Source: Cololabis saira (lineage: Eukaryota; Chordata; Actinopteri; Beloniformes; Belonidae). From it: DNA of 64,000 bases. A program made the translations under genes and the position numbers. Position 1 is the first letter of the stretch, and each line of letters begins with the position of its first letter. Of the stretch, positions 23,863 to 29,800 are shown piece by piece. The notes beneath the pieces were generated by a model. That model saw only the letters and a program-made list of their open reading frames with translations, was not told the DNA's origin and ran no database searches. Where the stretch lies: positions 47,882,368 through 47,946,367 of the forward strand of contig NC_084591.1 in the NCBI RefSeq assembly GCF_033807715.1, written 5' to 3'.

Positions 23863-26800
23863 CATAAAAAGGCACTGAGCCTCCACTATATCCTTGCTCT
23901 GACCCTAGACTATAGATCTAGACACTTAATTCATCATCTTTGAATGCCTACTTACAAAAAAAACTTGGGAAAATGGTCCAACGACTGAGCAAGACAGGCA
24001 GTTTGGCGGCCATTTTGATATGCAAATTAGAAGGTCAAAAATCAAAGTTTTGCTCGGGTACCATTTTTTTCGCATTCAGCACCCTTGAAATATGTAAAGT
24101 AGGCCGGTTCCCGACTTGTACCCATAAATGCTCCTTACATTCACTTTTTGGGTACATCCCGACTAGTCTATAAAGAATACATTCATTCCAGATACAGGAG
24201 ACTAATTTGAGTTTACAACATATTGATTTTTATCTTTTTCAACAACACATTGGGTTTTCTTTTCCACGTCTATGTAGGAAAGTGGATCCAAAGATGGTTC
24301 TTCTTCTCCCAGCAACAGATACGAACCCCTTAGACCCTCAAAGACCCCCAAAGACCCCTAAAGGCCCTCAAAGACCTCCAAAGACCTCCAAAGACCCCCG
24401 AAGACCCCTAAAGGCCCTCAAAGACCTCCAAAGACCCTCGGAGAGCGTCAAAGACCCTCAAGACCCCCAAAGACCCTCGGAGAGCCTCAAAGACCCCCAA
24501 AGATCTTTTAAAGACCTACAAAGACCCCCTTAGACCCTTGAAGACCCTCAAAGACCCTAAAAGATCCCCAAAGACCCTTTAACACCACGGAAGACCCTCA
24601 TGACGGCCAAAGACCCTCAAAGACCCCCATAGACCCCCCAAATCCCTTGAAGACCCCCAAAGGTCCTCGGAGAGCCTCAAAGACCCCCAAAAACCTTTGG
24701 AGAGCCTCAATGACCCCCAAAGACCTTTTAAAGACCTACAAAGACCCCCTTAGACCCTTGAAGACTCTCAAAGACCCCCACACGCCCTAAAAGATCCCCA
24801 AAGACCCTTTAACACCATGGAAGACCCTCAAGACCCCCAAAGACAACCAAAGGCCCTCAAAGACCCCCTTAGACCCCCAACATCCCTTGAAGACCCCCAA
24901 AGACCCTTTAACATGGAAGATCCTCAAGATCCCCAAAGACCCTCAAAGACAACCAAAGACACCCTTAGACCTCCAAAATCCCTTGAAGACCCCAAACACC
25001 ATCGGAGACCCAGAAAGACCCTCAAAGACCCCTTTAGACTCCCAAAGGCACTCAAAGACCCTTTAACACCATGGAAGACGCCCAAAGGCGCTCTAAGTCC
25101 CTAGCAGACCCTTGAAAGCCCCGTCTCCAGCCCCATAGCAGACCCCCCCTCGGCCATCGGCCCCCTCTATGGAACTGTTTTTAGTTTAACTACTGAAAAC
25201 ATGGACATCAAGGATCTTTGCTAGAACATTTCCTCTCGTTTTGGTCCAAAAAAGGAAAAATAAATAAAAAAAAAAAAAAAAAAAAGTAAAAAAATATTAA
25301 ATAAAAAAATCTAAGTATTCAAACGTGATTTGTGCTTAAAAAGTTAAAAATCATTCCTGGGATCCACCTTAAACATTAAAGGTTCTACACTGACAGACAG
25401 AAAGATGAGCTGCATCCTGAAAGAACTGGGACGAAATCCCAAAGATCTAAAGACTAAACTACTGAAAACATGGACATTAAGGATCTTTGGTAGAACATTT
25501 CGTCTCGTTTTGGTCAACAAAAATGGAGACACATTTTACCAGAGTTTTTATTTTGTAATCTACATTTTAGTCTGGTTTTTATTCCTCTACGATATTGCAT
25601 TATATATTTAATTATCGTTATCATCACATTACCAGCATTTTCGTTGCGTCTCGTCTCCCTCAGGATAGAGCTTTTTCTGTTGCCGCTCAAAAATTATGGA
25701 ACGAGCTTCCTTTAAACATTAGACGAGCCTCACTGTCCACTTTTAAAACTCGTCTTAAAACCCATTTTTATTCCTTGGCTTTCAACCCTGCATGAGACTC
25801 TGCTCTTGTTTTAGTGTTTTTATGGTTTTTTTCTCTTAGTTATTGTTTTTAATTAGTTTTAAAAACAGTAAAACCATTATTTTAGTATTTATTTCTTGTA
25901 TTTCTTTTTCCCCTCTGCTCTTTCACTTAGTGCAGATGCTTCGCTCTCTTGCTCCCCCGCTTTGTTTTTCTTCTCTCCAATGCAATCTTTTCTTTTCTGC
26001 AAAACAATTTCTGGAAAGCAGGACCTGGATACCTTACCACCGGGAGATACATTTTGGATAGTTACCGAAGACTACCACTTTTATTTTAAACCGTTTTAGT
26101 ACTCTGTGAGCGAAGCTTATCAGCAGCACAAGCCTGCGCTATCGTGACTGGGTTTGAGAAACTCAGTTAGCAGCAGCTAGCAGAAGCTAATTAGCAGCAA
26201 GATGCCTCCCTTTTTCTTTTCCATGGATGATTACCACAAACTGCTCCAGAAGATAGCAGTACTGAAAACAAAAATTCACAGGCTCGAAGTGAATGGGGAG
26301 ATAAATGGACAATATGGGAATTAATCTACTCTGACGATTTCCCAAAACAGTGAAAGGAAGCAGGCTAACAGAAAGCTAACTAACACCACCAAGATGCAAT
26401 AATATATATAAAAGGCAATAAATCAACAAGTCCTCCCTGGAACTCTTGTTGCGAAGCCAAAGCATTACAAAGTGTCACGGCTCAGACAGGACAGAGAACC
26501 CAAATGCACAACACCAGGCAGAATCAGAGTCCAAGACGCTTTATTCGGGTCCAAGACAGGCAGGGGTCAAAACCGGGCAGACAGGCAGATCAGGCAAACA
26601 AGTCCAAGGGGGTAGGCAAAAATCAAAAACCGGGAGTCATGCAGGGTTACAGGCAGGCAGGCAGGCAGGCAGGAACAGGACAGAAATCAGGAAGGCTGGA
26701 AAGCGAGGCAAAAGCACACAACAATCTGGCAACTGGTATGAGGAAATGGGCCGGTTTATGAAGGGGAAACTGATGAGGGAAACCAGGTGTGGAGCTGGGC

Positions 26801-29800
26801 CAGGGAAGCACAGGTGAAGGGAATGAGGCTGATGAGGGTGGCAGGATCCAGATGACAGGAGAGTCAGTAACATAGCAAAAAAAAAACATGAACTGTGACC
26901 ATGACAACAAAGCGCCTCCCTCCGATCTGAGAAGACGGTTATCAGGCAGAACCCAGCACCAGCTGACTCTGGACGACAACGAGCGGCCTGCACTACCATC
27001 ACACAGGAATGACTCTTCAACCCCAGTACCCAGTAAGAGAAAAAAGGCTACAACAAAAGCTAAGAGCAAATCGCCCCAAGACACAGGGATTCTACTGGAG
27101 AACAGATTTACTCCACTCTCTCAAACTCCTGACTCCCTGAGAGAAGGCTCATCTTCCGGGTCCAGAGACAAGTATGAAGCTAAATCCCTTGCTAAAGGGC
27201 TACAGGCAGAGCTAACGACTGGGCCTCGTATGCTGGTAGTGGGCGACAGAGCTGTCTATGAGATAAAATGCTTCTGCAGCAAAAACACAAAAATACTCTG
27301 TTTTACCAACGACATGGTGTCTGATATCTCAAAGAAGATCCGGAGCATTGCTGCGGAGCATCCAACAGCTAAAGCTCTCATCATACACACAGGAGCCCTT
27401 GATGTTGTGAAGCAACAATCTGAGGTATTAAAGCAAGACTTCACTGATCTGATGAGCACAGTTGCATGCTTAAATACTGAGGTGTTTTTCAGTGGACCTG
27501 TACCAACGGTTCGGCAAGGAGATGAGATTCAGCAGGCTGATGGCGCTAACAGATGGCTCAAGGTTGCATGTGCTGCTCAATCGATTAATTTTATTGTTAT
27601 TGTTTTATTATTATTATTTCAACATCTTTTGGGGTCGCAGACATGTCTTTAAGGCAGGTGGCTCTCGTCTGAACAAGCCAGGAGGACAGTTGCTAAGCAG
27701 CAACATTTTTTATCATCTACGTCAACCAAGCAGCCCTTGACAAGAACAAGAGGCAGGATGTCCCAAAACAACCGATAAGACGACGCTGTGGCGAGAACGC
27801 TGAGATAAGGACTGACCACGGAGAACAGAGTCAGAGAGAAACTGCAGGTTCATCATCCTTATCCTCATCCCAACAGGTGGAGTCTCCCCCAGCCCCAACA
27901 GGAGACACCCAACCCTCACCCCCCCCAGAGCCCACCCAGCTTTCTCTCTACAGGCAGTCAGGACTCCCCACTTCTGGAATTCACTGAAGGACAAAGAACC
28001 TTGTAAATATTGCAATCCAGCTATCACCATGCCAAAATCCTTTATTTAACCCCCCACATCACCCAACCCCTCCCAAACCAACACCTCGGAAAAAGCGGCT
28101 AACCAAAAGTCGCCCCCCCCCCCCCCTCCTCTGAACTACCATATCGGTGATGTCTGATATGGGCTGGGTCCAGGTTGTGATGTCAATATTAACATTGTCC
28201 TAGGAAAAGTCTGGGCCCCATGGAGTTAAATCAGCTTTCTCTATCCCTGTGATGATAGGTAACAGAAAAGGTATCAAACTGCCAATCTGTTGAGTATAGC
28301 GTGTCATCATCGAAACTCACCAGTGTCTCCTGTTAAGGATTTACATTTAGCTGTTAAATATCAGGGGCCTCATTTATAAAGCTTGCTTGCGCAGAAAAAG
28401 CGCCTGAAAGTTGCGGAAGCCGCCATCTACGCAAAGCCTCTGATCTAAAAAGAAAAAACTAACCGAAAAATCTGCTTATCTTTATGGCAACTCTGACCCT
28501 CCCGTAAGAATTTACTTAAGACACGGGGAACTGGCGACGCAGGCTGTGAGGTGGTGAAATGAAGCCAGATTCATGTCATACTCTTAATAATGTCATCACA
28601 TATCACAACATATATCAGACTTAAAATAATAAAATAGCGCTGATCGTGTCCCTCTGTGTGTGAAGCTCAGTCAGTCAGGACTCTGGTGCTGCTGGAGCTG
28701 CAGCCGCGGTGACACGCGGGGAACCTCCTCACAACCACTGCTTTAGGACAGAACAAATGAGGGGCTGAGGAGTATTGGGGTCAGGCCGGAGAAAAATAAA
28801 AATATTTTAGAGGAAGATTGTTTTTCATTATGCACTCAAGAAAAAAGTTGAGATTAATGTTGAAGTACAATTTCGAGAAAAAAAAAGGTTGAAATGTCGA
28901 GAAAAAAAAGTCCAAATGTCGAGGAAAAAAAAAGGTCCAAATGTCGAGGAAAAAAAAAGGTCCAAATGTCGAGGAAAAAAAAGGTCCAAATGTCGAGAAA
29001 AAAAAAGGTCCAAATGTCGAGAAAAAAAAAGGTCCAAATGTCGAGAAAAAAAAAGGTCCAAATGTCGAGAAAAAAAAGGTCCAAATGTCGAGAAAAAAAA
29101 AGGTCCAAATGTCGAGAAAAAAAATACTAAAAAGAAAAAAAGAAATCTTTCACGCAAATTTTTTTTCTCTTGCATGGCCCCAATACTCTTCCATAGATTT
29201 GTTTGTTGATATTTAGTCATAATTTTCGTTGACGAAAGCAACTTTACCTGGAACACAATTTATTTCAGAGATAAATCTACATTCATGCCTGCATCCAGAG
29301 CCTTGGTGGAGGGCACTTCAACACAAGGACAGGCATCGAACCACCGACCTCCCGACCCACCGTCCCTCTGGATCACATGAAGAAGAATTCATTCAGCATT
29401 TCACAGAACTCCTGACATGAACGAGTCTCCTGTGGTTCAGGTTCGGCCCGGAAACCCAGCCGGTTCTGATCCCACATCCAACCTGAAAGAGACTTCCCTG
29501 CAGCTCTGAGCTGGGTGTCGTCTGCTGGCAGAGTTCAGTCTCTGAAGTTAACGCAGCAGAACAAACAGGGTTGTGAAATCAGCGTTATTAGAACTGCCTG
29601 CAGCGTCTGGACGCGTTTCCCAGCACCATTAACCACTGAACCCTCGGTGGTGAAGAGGAGGCGGAGTCTTCCTCATCACCAGGCACAAACAGGAATGTTT
29701 TTGTTGACAAGAGTCTCTTCTGACTGTCTGGAGTTTTAGGACCTCAGTGATCCAGAACCAGAACCCCAGCCAGTCCAGAACCAGAACCCCAGCCAGTCCT

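Larger units (their letters stand above)
21517..24175. mobile_element. Long fold-back element with an internal minisatellite
   Basis: Arms of about 550 bp at 21,517-22,080 and 23,610-24,175 are inverted copies sharing TTATAGACTA at the edge, AAGGAGCATTTATGGGTACA, AGTCGGGAACCGGCCTAC and GTGGAGGCTCAGTGCC. The centre has the 0.95-kb minisatellite. The right arm has gained a (TA)n expansion (23,772-23,857). No ORF. A non-autonomous DNA element is the simplest reading. Confidence 0.7.

Noticed and set aside
28828..29256. ORFs with repeated HLDLFFSR or KKVQMSRK
   Set aside because: They translate the 24-bp TCGAGAAAA tandem array; no start context or domain.
29320..29350. tRNA-like B box on the minus strand
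   Set aside because: Only the B box is plausible; no A box or acceptor stem at the correct spacing.
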